A stretch of 64,000 nucleotides of DNA from positions 29,646,673-29,710,672 of the forward strand of contig OU744732.1 in NCBI GenBank assembly GCA_916613615.1. The letters are read 5' to 3'. Source of the DNA: Steromphala cineraria. Lineage: Eukaryota > Mollusca > Gastropoda > Trochida > Trochidae. A program made the translations under genes and the position numbers. Of this stretch, positions 10,215 to 23,019 are shown piece after piece. The notes beneath the pieces are model-generated. The model worked only from the letters and a program-made list of their open reading frames with translations. It did not search any database and was not told the DNA's origin. The first letter of the stretch is position 1, and every line of letters starts with the position of its first letter.

Positions 10215-10649
10215 CAGTGCTATGACATCACTGGTTTAGGAGCTTACGAGCTATGCAATGTTCAAAGATGTACATATTTCTTGCAAATGTTATGAAAAAT
10301 GCTTTTGGATGATAAATAGAATCTCACCCTCTTATTAACTATGCGTAATCAAATGCTCGTAGTGATATCCGTTCATATATTTGAAACTTTTATCAACTCG
10401 TTTTGATATATTTGATAACAGAGGACACTTGGATGAGATTCTCTATATATTATCATTAAACAAATAGTTCCAATCAGTAGTAAGCATAGCTATCATTCAG
10501 TAGTCTGCGTGGTCGTAGTCATAGATGGTACATCGTTATAAATTTCAATTAAAAACAAAACACATTGAATTTCATAGTTATTTTTTTAATACATCTGCAA
10601 AACCACTGTCTACGAACAGGTTTTGTCTACGAATTCACCGTGTATATGA

Positions 10650-10888
10650 ACTCGTCTGGTCTAGTAAAACACTGCATCCCCCCCGAAGATTGGGGTTCGA
10701 TTCTCGGTCGCATCATACCAAAAGATAGGAGTTGAAGTTGTTGCTGTCTTGCTCGACATTCAGCATTGTAAAGTCAGAATGTTCAACGCATTAACTGGCG
10801 CTGCACTGTGGCTACCGGGTGCCATGGGCACAAATCAACTTTCCAATATCTACATGTACTGAGGATAATAAAGTGTTATTTTTTATTT
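10650..10888 (+). mobile_element. tRNA-derived SINE
   Basis: B box GGTTCGATTCTC (10694-10705) preceded by a tRNA-like head (CTGGTCTAGTAAAACACTGC), a body containing TGGCGCTGCACTGTGGCTACC, and an A/T-rich tail with AATAAAG. Family not recognised. Confidence 0.55.
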
Positions 10889-12054
10889 ATTCAATGTTAT
10901 AGGAGATATTTATCTGTTATTCGTAAAAAGGATGCATTAATTAGCATTAGATGCCTTCTTCACTCTTTACAGTGATTACAAATGTTTCCTCAATTTCCTT
11001 CAATAGAAATATGCCACGCGGTCCCTACCTACAACGATAATTAGAAGCCTAGCTGTAATGTGTGAATTGAGCACAGACTTTGGCGCATCGTGCGGTCTCT
11101 ACTATTTCTGTTTTGTGTGTTTTGAATCATGTTTTCGTGACAGTCGTGTCTCAATATCCCATTTTCTAAATAATCTACATTTATTATTAATCAGTATCTA
11201 AATTGTGATATGGAAGAATATTATCGAAAAAATGTTACAAAGGAGTACATAAAATAAATTAAACATACGAAGCGTTACTTATTTTTCATCTTTTCACACT
11301 TACATTTCTTGGCTTTTCCGGAAACGAAAGTAGAGTTATTTCCCTTAGAAGATATAGCGCCCTCTGGTGTCACTCGGAGTAACACTTAGTGGAATACCAC
11401 AAAGAAAAGATCTGTTAAAACAAAGCTACAAATAATCGAATCGAAGCTCAATGGTTACGTTCCACAATTCCTACAGACCAGCTAGCCTCTTTAACGGATT
11501 TGCACTTTGTGCGGGTAGAAAGGTTTTAACTCTTAAAATCTTCTTATTTAATTTTCGAAAGTTTAGATATTTACGGTTATGTTTTCACAATTATTTAAAA
11601 TTTAAAAACATTTTTTACGATCCACATTTTAATGATTATAACTTTTATAAATTCAAATATGATTTAAACTGATTTTGTAAACGATACCAACAAAGAGATA
11701 ACTTTGTTCCGGATTAGACTTTTCAAGCGGTAATCCAAACTCCAAATTTTGTATCAACAAGACATAATTTTTACTAGGTGTAATAATCAAAGCGCCAGAT
11801 CACATGGACTTTTTCAATCAAAATCATAATGTAACCATTAAAAAAATCGTTTAATTTTCAATTATTTTCATGATATGTCGCTAAAAAAAATAATCTGACA
11901 CATATTTAATACTTTTATAAAGTAGTCTAGTAGCACACGAAGAGATCTTACTCGTAGCAAGAAATGATAAAGTTGTATCCGAAAACCGGGCAGTAAATTA
12001 ACTGTGATCACACGTGTAGGGCCCTGAACGAGCATTGAATCAAACGACTCACTA
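10889..12054. other. Spacer between COPS7 and repeats
   Basis: Apart from the candidate promoter near 11.3 kb, this is AT-rich sequence with no recognisable gene. Confidence 0.5.
11304..11400 (-). promoter_or_regulatory. COPS7: Candidate COPS7 first non-coding exon and promoter
   Basis: On the minus strand this GC-richer patch carries an ETS-type palindrome (TTTCCGGAAA) and GGGCGC, with a donor-like AAAT|GTAAGTG at 11303. TATA-less ETS promoters are usual for housekeeping genes, and COPS7 exon 1 must be preceded by a non-coding exon. Nothing in the sequence proves the splice between them. Confidence 0.35.
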
Positions 12055-12476
12055 AGGCCCTTTTCTCATGCACACCTTTACATATGTTAGTAAATTTACG
12101 TATGTATGTAAATGTATTTGGGGTATGTAAAAGTGTCATGAGAACGCAATTACATACATGAGTATTATTGCACTAGGAGTAACTTTACACGACCTCAGGA
12201 GGTCATGTAAATGTAAATTTACATATACATATAGGGAAAATCTCTTCTTCTCTTGGAGCCAAGAAGTCTTAACATCATGAAAGCTGGCGCTAGACTGAAT
12301 CTACTCATATATTTTCGTTTATTATAATACATGGCTGTATGTAATTGACAAATACAACATAATGCTTAACTACATGTGAACAGAAAGTATATTTACTATT
12401 ACACATGTATATATGTATAATTACATAGTGTGTAAATTTACTCATGTATGTAAATTCGTGCATGAGAAAAGGGCCT
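12055..12476. mobile_element. TIR element (422 bp)
   Basis: Ends AGGCCCTTTTCTCATGCAC and its reverse complement, followed inward by diverged TTTACATA(C/T)AT-rich arms. The interior includes a central GGAGCCAAGAAGTC segment and no transposase. Immediate flanks are CACT and AAGA, with no clear target duplication. Confidence 0.85.
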
Positions 12477-13734
12477 AAGACGTACAAAGTGCAAACTGAA
12501 GGACATTTCGCGTGACATTATATTATTTGTTCATGATCACGCTTCAGCGTGGAAAAAATTTCTTATTTAATAAGCCTGATGAGACTACAGAGCGGCCATG
12601 ATATGGCGTACTCGTCGTCCGTACAGAATAATGGTAAATTTTCAATATAAGGTAGAACTATTACATGTTCACCACGGTGTTGTAACAGAAGTAAAATACG
12701 AAATATTAATTGTATGTGATTATTATGAATGTATTTATGATATGATCATTTCATAAGTATCAATATTAATTTTATGATATATTTAAAATTGTTTTGAAAA
12801 GGTAAATTTGTATTAAATATGAAGTTTTTAAATGTTTTGGCAAAAGTTGTCTCCCTTGGCAATATCGTCTTTCCACTGCCAATAAAGGGGAGCAACTCGT
12901 GTGCGATTCAAGTGATGGTAAGCCAGCTCGGTGATGACCAAATGTGCAGAGACCCTATATACATATATATATATAATGTCCCTGATATTTGCGATGACTT
13001 AAACGTGGTTTTATTTTAATTACCCTAAACATACTACTTCATAGATGATTGTATGGTTTTCCTCTGATTCTTATTTTATCATCTCATCTTTATCATCATA
13101 TCTTCCAGTGGATTAAAATTATTCATATTGATAAATCTCCATACCGAAACGTAGTGCTTTTAATTAAAAAAAGAAGTTGTTTTCGATAAAGTCTTGCTAT
13201 TCAACCAGAAGAGGGGAGGGGGTACCCGCCCCTCCCAGAGAGTTGTAAATTTCATATATGTTGGAAGTCATGGAAATCTACACGATAAAAGTTTTAATGA
13301 ATTTCCTTCTCAATCTAGTCATTAAGCCAATTATCCTATTTCTAGATAACAGAATAACTATTTGAATAAACGAAAAATCCTGTATCTGCTCCTGCTATTT
13401 ATTTGCTACCACTATAAATATTACTTAAGACTCGTTGATCACTTATGTAAGGAAAATGCAAATCTTGTCAAATATTATGTATAGTGCTACACAACGCTAC
13501 TCTGCGTAACCATATTTTGATGAGACTGTTAAAATTCAAGATGACATATAAGCCTTAAATGATGTTCTTTAACTGAAAGTATTACACTAACCCGAATGAC
13601 ACTTAAGAAGATAATAACAAATACAGATATACATTCTTACCTGTTAAACCTAAATTTAGTGCCATTGTGTGTAATTTGCTTATGTAATCGTAAAATTACA
13701 GTCCAATATATGTGCCCTATATGTGACCTTCCTT
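12477..13734. other. Intergenic, small inverted repeats only
   Basis: Contains an imperfect inverted repeat at 12843-12899 (GTTGTCTCCCTT and AAGGGGAGCAAC) and a short G/C hairpin near 13208-13237. No gene seen. Confidence 0.5.
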
Positions 13735-13853
13735 TGCATACTGGTGTCTTCACTCTGCATATTGGCGTCCTAGTTTTTCATATTGGCGTCGTAGTTGTAC
13801 ATATTGGCGTCCTAATTGTGCATATTGGCGACTTAGTTTTGCATATTGACGGC
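13735..13853. repeat. 21-bp repeat (CATATTGGCGTCCTAGTTTTT)
   Basis: Five to six diverged copies of a 21-bp unit built around CATATTGGCG. Because 21 is a multiple of three, it translates as a heptad series (HIGVLV- and HIGVVV-like) inside an open frame of 116 codons at 13596-13946. The frame is probably a by-product of the repeat. Confidence 0.85.
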
Positions 13854-13946
13854 ATGTGTAAACGTGCTCCACACTTACACTTTGATGCTGTGATACAGGG
13901 GAAAAACTCTTGTTGTAAACTTCGAAACATGTTGAAAATTAGTTGA

Positions 13947-15306
13947 ACAGCTCTGAGTCGTTGTAGATGCCGGTGAATTCTGCCCTCTTTGAGAATCCAT
14001 GTAAAGATGTGAATCTTTCAAATCTGAAATGAAATAAAACAAGTTTTAAAACGTTTTTTCTTGTACGCCTACCAAACAACAATAAACACAGTTTTACAAT
14101 AAAGTTGTCACTTGTGGTATATATTTCTGATAAATTTTCAAGATAAGTTTGCGTAGATACGTTTATGGTAACATTACTTTATAACTTCAGTTTGTTCGGA
14201 TACTAAATAGTTACAAATTTCCTTAACTGTTGCCGTATCATTTCTAAGTTAATGTGACATAGGTATGTTGTTCGAATCATATACGCTAAACAATTAAAAT
14301 GCAGTTTTTCTTTTCTAATTTCTCAAAGTGCGAACTGTTGCTGCAAATTCTTCTAATGCTATTGGGTATTGTATAGTAGATGGTAGGGAATTGGTTCAAA
14401 ATGTCTTTCATAAAATACGTTTTTTAAATTATTGTTTTATGCATTTTATTTTAACGGTTACATCAATGTAAGAAGCCTTCCTATCGACAATTGGTTTTAA
14501 CAATGTTGCTTACAATCATTAGTTTCGTGTCTTGGAATCCAAAGGATTCATGGTTAAATAACATTTTAAACAAGCTGGAATTAGTTTTTAACCAGTGTGT
14601 TTCAAACCAGATTTGGAGATCTAATATGGTAAACGTTTTGTTTGTTGGAAAAAAAGGGATGTCATCGAAAAAGAAAAGAACGAAAAGTAAAATTACACGA
14701 CAAGATATTGCAATTGATGTTTTTCAATCACAGAGAGCATTTATAAAATGAACTAAAATCTTCAGTTCAGTTACTTGAATACTTTTTTTTGCCAAAGGAT
14801 GTCAATTAATGTACTGAAATGGCCGCATGCAGTTTTCGCGCAAAACGTTACAACTTTGTCTTCCAGTGTCTGATAATCGGATTAAGTAAAGAGAAGGTTG
14901 AGTCTGGGTGACCCGTTAGAGATTATATATTTTGTATGAACTAATATAAACTGGGGAAAATTCATAGATTAAAGAATTTTATAAAAACGTGTCAGCGTCT
15001 AAAAGGTGCGATGCAGTGAATACTATAGCTACAGAATGTTAACATGATGTTCAGGGGAGAAATATCATAAAGCTTACCTAAGAGATTTCATTTGTTGTTC
15101 CATACTTCATACACGATGCCCATTGAGTGACAGGAAATGCAAGCAATATGCGAGTATTTATACCTGTCCATTACTCCTTGAGCTCATGAACCTCGTGCAC
15201 AATTGCACGCGCTTCATCATGCAGCCATCAGATGTAGGACGCCAGTATTGGTAGATGCGGTAATCACAAAACTAGCACGCCAATATGTCCGAATTTAGGT
15301 TTAAGT
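13947..15306. other. Intergenic, no gene seen
   Basis: AT-rich. At 15240-15295 the motifs GACGCCAGTATTGG and CACGCCAATATG are inverted relatives of the CATATTGGCG repeats at 13.7 kb. Confidence 0.5.
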
Positions 15307-15418
15307 GGAATAAACTCCTCAAACTCGCCAATATTTGCGGGCCAGGTATTATCGTCGGCCTAACGGCCTCCGACGATACCTGACCCGCAAATATTGGCGA
15401 GTTTTAGGAGTTTATTCC
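15307..15418. repeat. Long hairpin, arms of about 50 bp
   Basis: Left arm 15307-15358 (GGAATAAACTCCTC...) and right arm 15370-15418 (...GGAGTTTATTCC) pair with few mismatches around the 11-nt loop CCTAACGGCCT. Each arm contains ACTCGCCAATATTTGCGGG or its complement. It could be a foldback transposon end, a MITE core or the source of a hairpin RNA. Confidence 0.9.
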
Positions 15419-16469
15419 TTACATAAACCATGATATAAACATGAGCAAATGCTACTATTTATGTGATTTAAAAGTATAACAAGTAGGAACAAGTAGTATA
15501 AAATTAATCAAACATACACTACCTAATAAATTTAAATACTGCTTTTAAAAGAGAAAAATATCACAAAGAAAATAAATCATAAGATAATGATCTTCTAAGC
15601 ATACGTGTGCGAAAAGCGCCAATTGATTGATACACTGAAAAAAAACGTGAATATCAAAGAACCAAGGTTATACCCAATCTAAATAAAGTGAGATCAACAG
15701 GTTTTATATATGGTAATAATGTCGAAGTGATATAAATCTATTGATATAAAATAACTTTGATTGTTATTTACGTAAAATGCCAAATTACGATAACACCAGC
15801 AAAGAGTCCGGAAACAGCAGTATGAACTGTCACAATTACAAATCTTTGCAAATGGCAATTAATATTTTAAAATTTATCATTTTAGTTTATTTAAGTGTTA
15901 CGAGTGGCGAACCAACCATAACAAAGAACGGGTAAGACACAACAAGTAAAGTATATACAGAATTAATTACAAATAAAACATGAAAATATAAATACAAATA
16001 GTTTGGCAGTCTAACAAAATATCACAGCACAGTAGCAAATATCAATAATGCTTACTTTTTCATAGTTCATGAATTACAGTCCAGAGAATAATATTCACAG
16101 TAAAATCCAACAGCCGACATGGCTAGTATAATCCAATAGAACAAGGGCCGACATGGCTAAAGTCCCGACATGGGAAACACTTCCAAAGTCAATATGTGAT
16201 CATTTGTATTGTAAAACTTAGACTGAATAGCTTGTAGTGAATTGCGTTATGTAAGAGAAAGCTGGCTAGGGACATTCATTAAAGGTATAGTGTAAGCTGG
16301 TTTAATTGAATGCTTTGGCTGTAATAGAGTTTAATACAAGCTAGATGTAGAAGGTAAAATATGTACTGAATGAGTGCATGGAAATGTATGAATTTATAGT
16401 AAATGCAAGTGGATGGATATTAAACATGATAAATATATGATGCATACATGATACTCATAACAAAAGCAA
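15419..16469. other. Intergenic AT-rich sequence
   Basis: No gene recognised. GACATGGCTA recurs near 16117 and 16150. Confidence 0.5.
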
Positions 16470-16810
16470 ATATTTATACATTCGTATACTTTCTATTATG
16501 TTTAATTATGTCCCTTCATACATCCAGTAAGTCATAATTTTCAATAAAATCTAAGACACTTTGTCTTGAATTAGGATTCTCTAAATGTATAAAGTTCTCT
16601 TAATTAATTGAGGAGCCGAAAACAAGGTTCCAGTCACCAACTACCACTAAGGAGTAATTCTCAATGGAAAGTATGTTTTCAAAAAGAAGTTAGGGTCATC
16701 AGTATAATATGTTAAAGTAAGTTTGTTAAAGTAGATATTTTATCTTCTAAACTAATGTCAGCAATTATATCATTTCAGTCCCCATCAATAATGAGGTATC
16801 CGATTGCACT
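16470..16810 (-). pseudogene. LINE endonuclease (APE) fragment, inverted
   Basis: Minus-strand frames read TDDPNFFLK, then SLVVVGDWNLVFGSS, a stop, ENFIHLENPNSRQSVLDFIE, NYDLLDV and a degraded tail (KHNRKYT). The GDWN motif and the spaced NP.SR..VL.FIE..DL.D block are characteristic of L1-like APE endonuclease domains. It is broken by stops and frame changes. Confidence 0.8.
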
Positions 16811-16827
16811 TCTATCTTAAAAATAAG

Positions 16828-18720
16828 TAAAATCTTTTTTTATAAAGAACTCTTTTAATCTATTTATGATCTTGATAATAATGTAATATTAGATGATGTT
16901 TATACCCCCATATTAGATGATGAACTTAGAAAGAGCTTGAAAAGGACATTGATATTGATAAAATTGCTTTTGCAGTTAGACATATGAAAAATAACAAAAT
17001 TCCTGGTTTGATCATGGATTCCCAATTGATTTTTTAAAATTCTTCTGGGTAAACCTTTAAAAATGGATTTTCAGAGTTATCAAAGATGTATTAAACAAGA
17101 AAGAATTAGCAATTAAATGAAGAGAGGGGTTATAACATGCATACGTAAAGCAAACAAAGATAGGATTTTATTAAAAAATTAAAGACCTATTACTGTTCTA
17201 AATGCTGTTTATAAAATTATAAGCTCACAAATCGTTGAAAAAGTCTTTAGGTTTGCTCATGCATAGAAACCAAACTGGTTTTATTCGAGGTAGAACACTA
17301 AGTGAAAATACAAGGCTATTATATGACATTATGTTTGAAACGAAAGCAAGAAATATCCCACGTTTATTATTATCAAAAGCTTTTGACACAGTTTCAAAAG
17401 ATTTTATTAATTTAGTCCTAAATAAAGTTTGGTTTGATCCTCAAATGATAAGCTGGATAAATACACTTACACATCTTACAACTTCTTGTGTGATACAAAA
17501 TGACCATATATCTGATTTTTTGACAATGAAAGGGGGTGTAGACAAGGGGATCCCTTATCACCATACCCTTTCCTCTTTGTAGCTGAAATATTGTGATGTA
17601 TGATAAGAATAACAAAAATATTAAAATCATTGTCATAGATAAGGAGGAATACAAACTAGGACAATATGCTGATGACACAGAATCATTTCTTGGTGGTACA
17701 GAGGATAGTTAATATGCAGCAAGAGAAACACTGGATACATTTTACAAGATGTCAGGTTTGAAAATAAATATAGACAAGACTAAAGCAATCTGGATTGGAT
17801 CAATGGCAGGCAGTGAACAAACTTTGTGTACAGATTTGAATAGCAACATGGTGAGTTTGAAGTGCTTGGTATAAAATTTACCCAAGATCTTTCTGACTTA
17901 TGGGTCATCAATACAAGAAAAAGATTTGAAGAGATAAACAGATTATTAGCAATATGGAGAAAAAAAAATCTTACATTGATTGGGAAAATTACTGTTAAAA
18001 AACTTAGCTTTTTCCAAATTGGTGCATATATTCAGCTCATTGCCATTCCTCCAATTGTTTTCATAAAATTTCTTGAACAAATATTTTTAGATTTCATTTG
18101 GAATGATAAAAAAGACAATATAAAAAGAACCTAAATTAAACGATTAAAGATAGAAGGCGGATTGGGTATGGTTGACATTTAAACATTTATTGAAGCTATC
18201 CACCCTTAGACTTTATTGTAAGATAAAATCCAAATTCAAATTAAGAGGGACAATACTAGATTATAATTATCTTCTATACATATTACCTGATTCTTGGAAA
18301 ATATAATAGAATAACATACTTATAATTTAAATCTATGTTGATATCGACCACAGAAATATACTCAAACCAACAAACGGTTCAAGATCATTTCATGACAAGC
18401 TGGTTTTAAGAAATGATGAACTTGAAACCTGTAATAAATGGAAAATAATATTTGATGACTATGATTTTAATTGGTACAACATTTTCAATAATTATATATT
18501 ATCTATGAAAAATGTAAAACTTCTTGATTTTCAATTCAGATTCTTGCATAGAGCTAAAAGGGAATTGTTAAGAATGAATGAATATGTCATGTTTATTGGG
18601 ATTATTGTGAGACCATAAAACTCTGGAATGAACTTTGGATTAACAAGTATTTACCACAAAATATCTCCTTCTCTAAATTTCTATTTATGTATATATTTTC
18701 TCCAACAATCATGTCCAGCA
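16828..18720 (+). pseudogene. LINE reverse transcriptase and C-terminal region, broken
   Basis: Plus-strand frames in order: FFYKELF then DDELRKSLK (pre-RT), a diverged MKNNKIPG, NQTGFIRGRTLSENTRLLYDI (17268-17330, RT blocks 1-2), KAFDTVSKDFI (motif A Asp), GVDKGIP (motif B, normally GCRQGDP), YADD at about 17666-17677 (motif C), and LKINIDKTKAIWIGS. Then LGIKFTQDLSD to FLDFIWNDKK near 17.86-18.12 kb, EGGLGMVDI, and a C-terminal CHVYWDYCETIKLWNELW near 18.6 kb. Several frameshifts and stops show it is not functional. The order and motifs fit L1/Tx1-type ORF2. Confidence 0.88.
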
Positions 18721-18730
18721 TCACTTGCTT

Positions 18731-20813
18731 GATAACGATGTTAGTATCTACACAGAAACGTCGCATTTCAAGCAATAAAGACTGAATTGATTATCCATAA
18801 TAACTTGTTCTTCTTCGCGTCTATCACAGCTAAAAAATGAGATTTATCATTTTACAAAACCGATCGAAATCAAAGAAAATCCTTTACACGGAAGTGACAA
18901 ATGCTCTGTCAACATGTATAAGACTATTAAGAGTAACGATATGATCTCTGTGCCTTTTTACAGAAACGCCAACTTAAAAAATAATTTGTCATTTTGATGT
19001 TTAAAATCATTTAAAATTTTTTTTCAAAATTTGAAACATAATATCTTTCTTTCAATTTGATTTATAACGTTTTAAACGCACCCTCTACCGAAGAATGAGA
19101 CTTTCATCACCTTGTAACTTAACACTGCAATGAAAAGATAACATAAGACAGCGGGTCGGGTGTAATTTCTCAAACTCGTAACACACTTAAAGATGTTCTG
19201 CTATCAACATGGAACTGAAAAGAACAGTCCTCGGCATTGTTCGGGGGTAATCGGCCGCACGAGATTTTCTCTCTTTCGATCACGTGACTTGAAGTTGACA
19301 AGAGGCAAGATCAAGCCTCTTGAAGAAAATCCAAGATTTCAGGTGTGATTGTCTATCTTACCTGGCTGTGTACCTCTTTCCTCTGATGTTGTTAACGCTT
19401 GATTTACCTGTAATTTCGCACCTTCCCCATTTCTCGGTCCTCTTTCGCTTCATTAGGTATTTATTGTTAATTTAGATAAAGCAACGCTAAACCCGAATAA
19501 GCGGTCAATAAAACTATTTTATTTACTTTTGAATGGTTGTAATGATGTGCTAAGGTTTGAGATTCAGGGGATTAGGAAATTGATTTGTGCCAAATCTGTT
19601 TAATTACAAATCAAATTATTTTCGAAGTGACCAAATTGAGTTCTTTGAACCATGGGGTAACGTGTCTTTAGATTTGGAATCTTACTTTAGTAAAAAATGA
19701 TTGTTTTTAAATAGATAGGTTTCTTTTTAAACATTAAGTCTTCATCGAATATGGTTTTCTTAAATTCTTTATTGTTCTTTTGTGTTCACAAACTTAGATA
19801 ATTATTTCAAGCAAACAATAACAAAATATACCAATATCGTAAGCTACTTTACAATGCTAGAATACCACTGGGATGTCAATCATATTATAATAGTACCTTT
19901 ATATGTGAATTATTTACTTATTAATCTAATTAATTAATTTAAATTGAGTGTGGTTTCTGATAATGTACACCTGTATCAAATTAACACTTGTATTTGTAAC
20001 CGCCGATTAGCAAAGAATTTAATTGGATATGGGGAGTTTATTGTTTGCTAATTCAAGCAACAGTAATGCAAAAGGTATTAACTAATTCTTTTGAATATCT
20101 TTTCTAAATAAATGAGAAGCTGAAAATTATTCATATCCATATAAAAATAATTACAGTTGAACTTACTATGAGACTGATCAATCGTAAAATGGTTAAGTGG
20201 AATAAGACCCATAAAACATGAACAAAATATTGCCCGATTTTCATGGACTTTTACATAATAAGATGTCTTTGAAATCGGTTAAAACCACAAAACGAATATT
20301 GCCCATGAACAACCATGCATCGAACTTTTCAAGCTTAAAATTAGATTAAAAAGTGTACGACGATATTATATATCCTCATGTGTAAGAAAGCTCAATGAAT
20401 GATGAATACTCATGTACTGTCCACTAGTCGATTTAATTTCATTCGTATGACCACTTTTCTTTTTGAAAAAAAACAAACCCCATTAAACATATCGCAAAAA
20501 CATATAAACATTTTGATACACGTTTTAAACAAAACCTTAAAAAAACCACCAGAAAATAAACAATAGGGCTATAAAATAAAAAATAAAACATACAATATAA
20601 TCAGCAAAAAGTCTGATCCCAAGGGAGATAACCGCTTTTGGCTTGCACACTCTCCCTGACCATATTGTGAGAATGGGTGAAATAGTAGAGAAAGTGACCA
20701 CTGTCCGGTTTCCCTTCCGGTTCATTAGCGCCAGTGTCCAGCATCTGTCCAGGGGACCTCAACCTCGAAATTGATTTCCTGGTTTTTACAGAATTTCACA
20801 GACGATTAGCTAG
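18731..20813. other. Intergenic, possible regulatory patch at 19.2-19.4 kb
   Basis: Mostly AT-rich. A GC-richer patch near 19.2-19.4 kb holds CACGTGAC (19281) and a hairpin, AAGAGGC...GCCTCTT (19300-19321). No coding sequence recognised. Confidence 0.4.
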
Positions 20814-21140
20814 ACCAGATTGACCATTCTACTCGCTCAAACACCTGTGTATAAACTCAGGTAGTGAAGTAAACACGGGTAGATTCACTTCTTCATCAAG
20901 GGAAATTATATCGAAATAAATGGAATGACATCAATAACACGTTATTAACTTGATATTTTCTTCTTCGATTAGCTTGACAAGATTGACCCTTCTACTCGCT
21001 CAAACACCTGTGTATAAACTCATGTACTGAAGTAAACACGGGTAGATTCACTTCTTCATGAAGGGAAATTTTATCGAAATAAATGGAATGACATCAATAA
21101 AACTTTATTAACTTGATGACATTTTCTTCTTCGTTAAGCA
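20814..21140. repeat. 153-bp tandem duplication, about 2.1 copies
   Basis: Copies start at GATTAGCT (20814 and 20967) and share ACTCGCTCAAACACCTGTGT and the following 100 bp with few changes. A partial third start lies near 21130. Confidence 0.9.
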
Positions 21141-21982
21141 CAAGGCCGTTTTAATCTAACAGTTGATATACTTACGCTACAATCATGGGCAATTTTTCAA
21201 AACAAACGATACCTACTTTTCAAGAGAGTAAGGTTGTCAGAGAAAGAGGTTTTCAAACCCCTGTGGTAGGCACATGCATTGCAATGAAGTATTCACAATT
21301 TCATACATCATTTTTGTGATTGTTCAAATACACTTGCGGTATAATAGAATCGCAGTTTAGAATTATTATTATAGTGAAAAATTATTTTTAGGTCAGTGAA
21401 TTATGAAATTTTGAATTTAATTAATATCAATAAAAGATGTTATCGAGATGAACAACCTGCTTGAATATTTGTCAACGGACCACTAACATGAACATTATAT
21501 GATAAGATTTTCCTGGTTTGAAGTTTCTGGTTTGAAGTTATTTTCCCTATCTTCACAATTCCTCGGTATCTTCATAATGTTAAACGTTTTCATACACACG
21601 CCTAATTTACCACTCTGCTTTAACGAGCAATATTACACGTACCCATAGACCATACAATTTTCTTTCGTTACATACTTACAAGTTATATGATAGTAAGTTG
21701 TTAATGACAACTCATAGACTTTTTGCTGCAAAGTTGCTGCAAGCACATTTTTATATACATTTTAAAATCAGAATTTACAAAAATAGCTTTCAGATCTTTA
21801 TTGCAATTGCATGTTTTATAATATTTTTAAAGTGACCATTTCTTTCTCAAAAGTGCCTAAAACCTAAATGAAGAAATGCCTAAATGTCATTGCATTAAAG
21901 TATGAATTTAGACAATGATAAACTATAAACCAAACTATATTCAAGAAGGTGTTACATAAGGATGGTTTAACTTATGGTTGTC
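21141..21982. other. Intergenic, no feature seen
   Basis: AT-rich sequence between the 153-bp repeat and a MITE. Confidence 0.5.
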
Positions 21983-22328
21983 TTAAAGGGGCAGTAGCAC
22001 GTTTTAAGGGGGAACATGAGGTGATGTCAGGAAAATTAAAATAAATGGTTCCAATCTAAAGACAATGTATTTAAACTAAATCAAGCAGTAATAAATCAAA
22101 TATGTAATGTAAAGTTAAGCCATGCGATTCTTTTCTTACACAAAATGAATTAAAGGTGTTCACACAAAAATGGCTGCTAATGGATTTTATGTGAATCTTT
22201 ATAAGTTGTTCTCTGACTATGGGTGATTGGTGTGTGTAATGAGATTTTTGACACTATCAAAGTGATGCGTTTATCAGTGAAAAATTGAAAATATAAAATT
22301 GTCAAAAAACGTGCTACTGCCCCTTTAA
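21983..22328 (+). mobile_element. TTAA-flanked MITE, family A (copy 2)
   Basis: TTAA|AGGGGCAGTAGCACG at the left and CGTGCTACTGCCCCT|TTAA at the right; about 338 bp between the target sites. Plus-sense interior with AAAAATGGCTGCTAATGGA near 22170. Confidence 0.95.
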
Positions 22329-23019
22329 ACCATTCTTAACAACTGATTCAATGTCGTCACTTAAAAAATTTTAACTGCCGAAGTATGATTTTAGTTTTAA
22401 ATAAAGTATCGTTTACAAAGCACCGAAGAGACATTTCCAGTAAATTGAAAATTGATAAGTTTATATTTCATAAGCAACTAAAAAGAAGCTGTAAATATTG
22501 TATTGCAATTTCAAATGTACAAATAAAGGAACTAGAGCCTAAATATTTTCATCAACGAATCAATAAAAGTGTCATTTTACAGATTTATTGACGCAGGCAA
22601 GGAGACACTCTAAGACCGTCACTTTTTCAATAAATCAACAGTACACAAGCATACAGCATAAATATATATGTCATGCCTTTCCTGGACGTGTTTACAAATG
22701 TGTTTTCTTGAGTAGGACGCCAGTCCCTGCTCAAAGTGTCTTTTTTCTCTTTTAAGAAAACCCCAAACCGTCATGTTTTAAGAAAGTATTTCCCTAAGGC
22801 ACTCAATTCATTGTCAAGCAAGGACAGCGGTCAGTTTGAAAATAATGTGATTTAGTTTGACAGATGTTGGACAACTGGGCGGAGGAAATAGATTTAGATG
22901 ACAGTTGTTAGTGGTTATAGAAATACAAACAGTACCGTGACATGGACACTTGTTGAAGATATATCCCTTTTGATGCAGAAACGTTATCAGTTAGATCGAG
23001 CAAATGTCTTCGTGAACAG
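22329..23019. other. Intergenic, no feature seen
   Basis: No gene or clear repeat recognised. Confidence 0.45.

Larger units (their letters stand above)
16470..18730. mobile_element. Decayed L1-like LINE with inverted 5' part
   Basis: Two coding relics of one APE-type non-LTR retrotransposon lie head to head. Endonuclease is on the minus strand (16470-16810) and reverse transcriptase on the plus strand (from about 16830). Endonuclease normally lies 5' of reverse transcriptase on the same strand, so the 5' part is inverted at a breakpoint near 16.81-16.83 kb, as twin priming produces. Frameshifts and stops are frequent, so the copy is dead. Confidence 0.85.
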
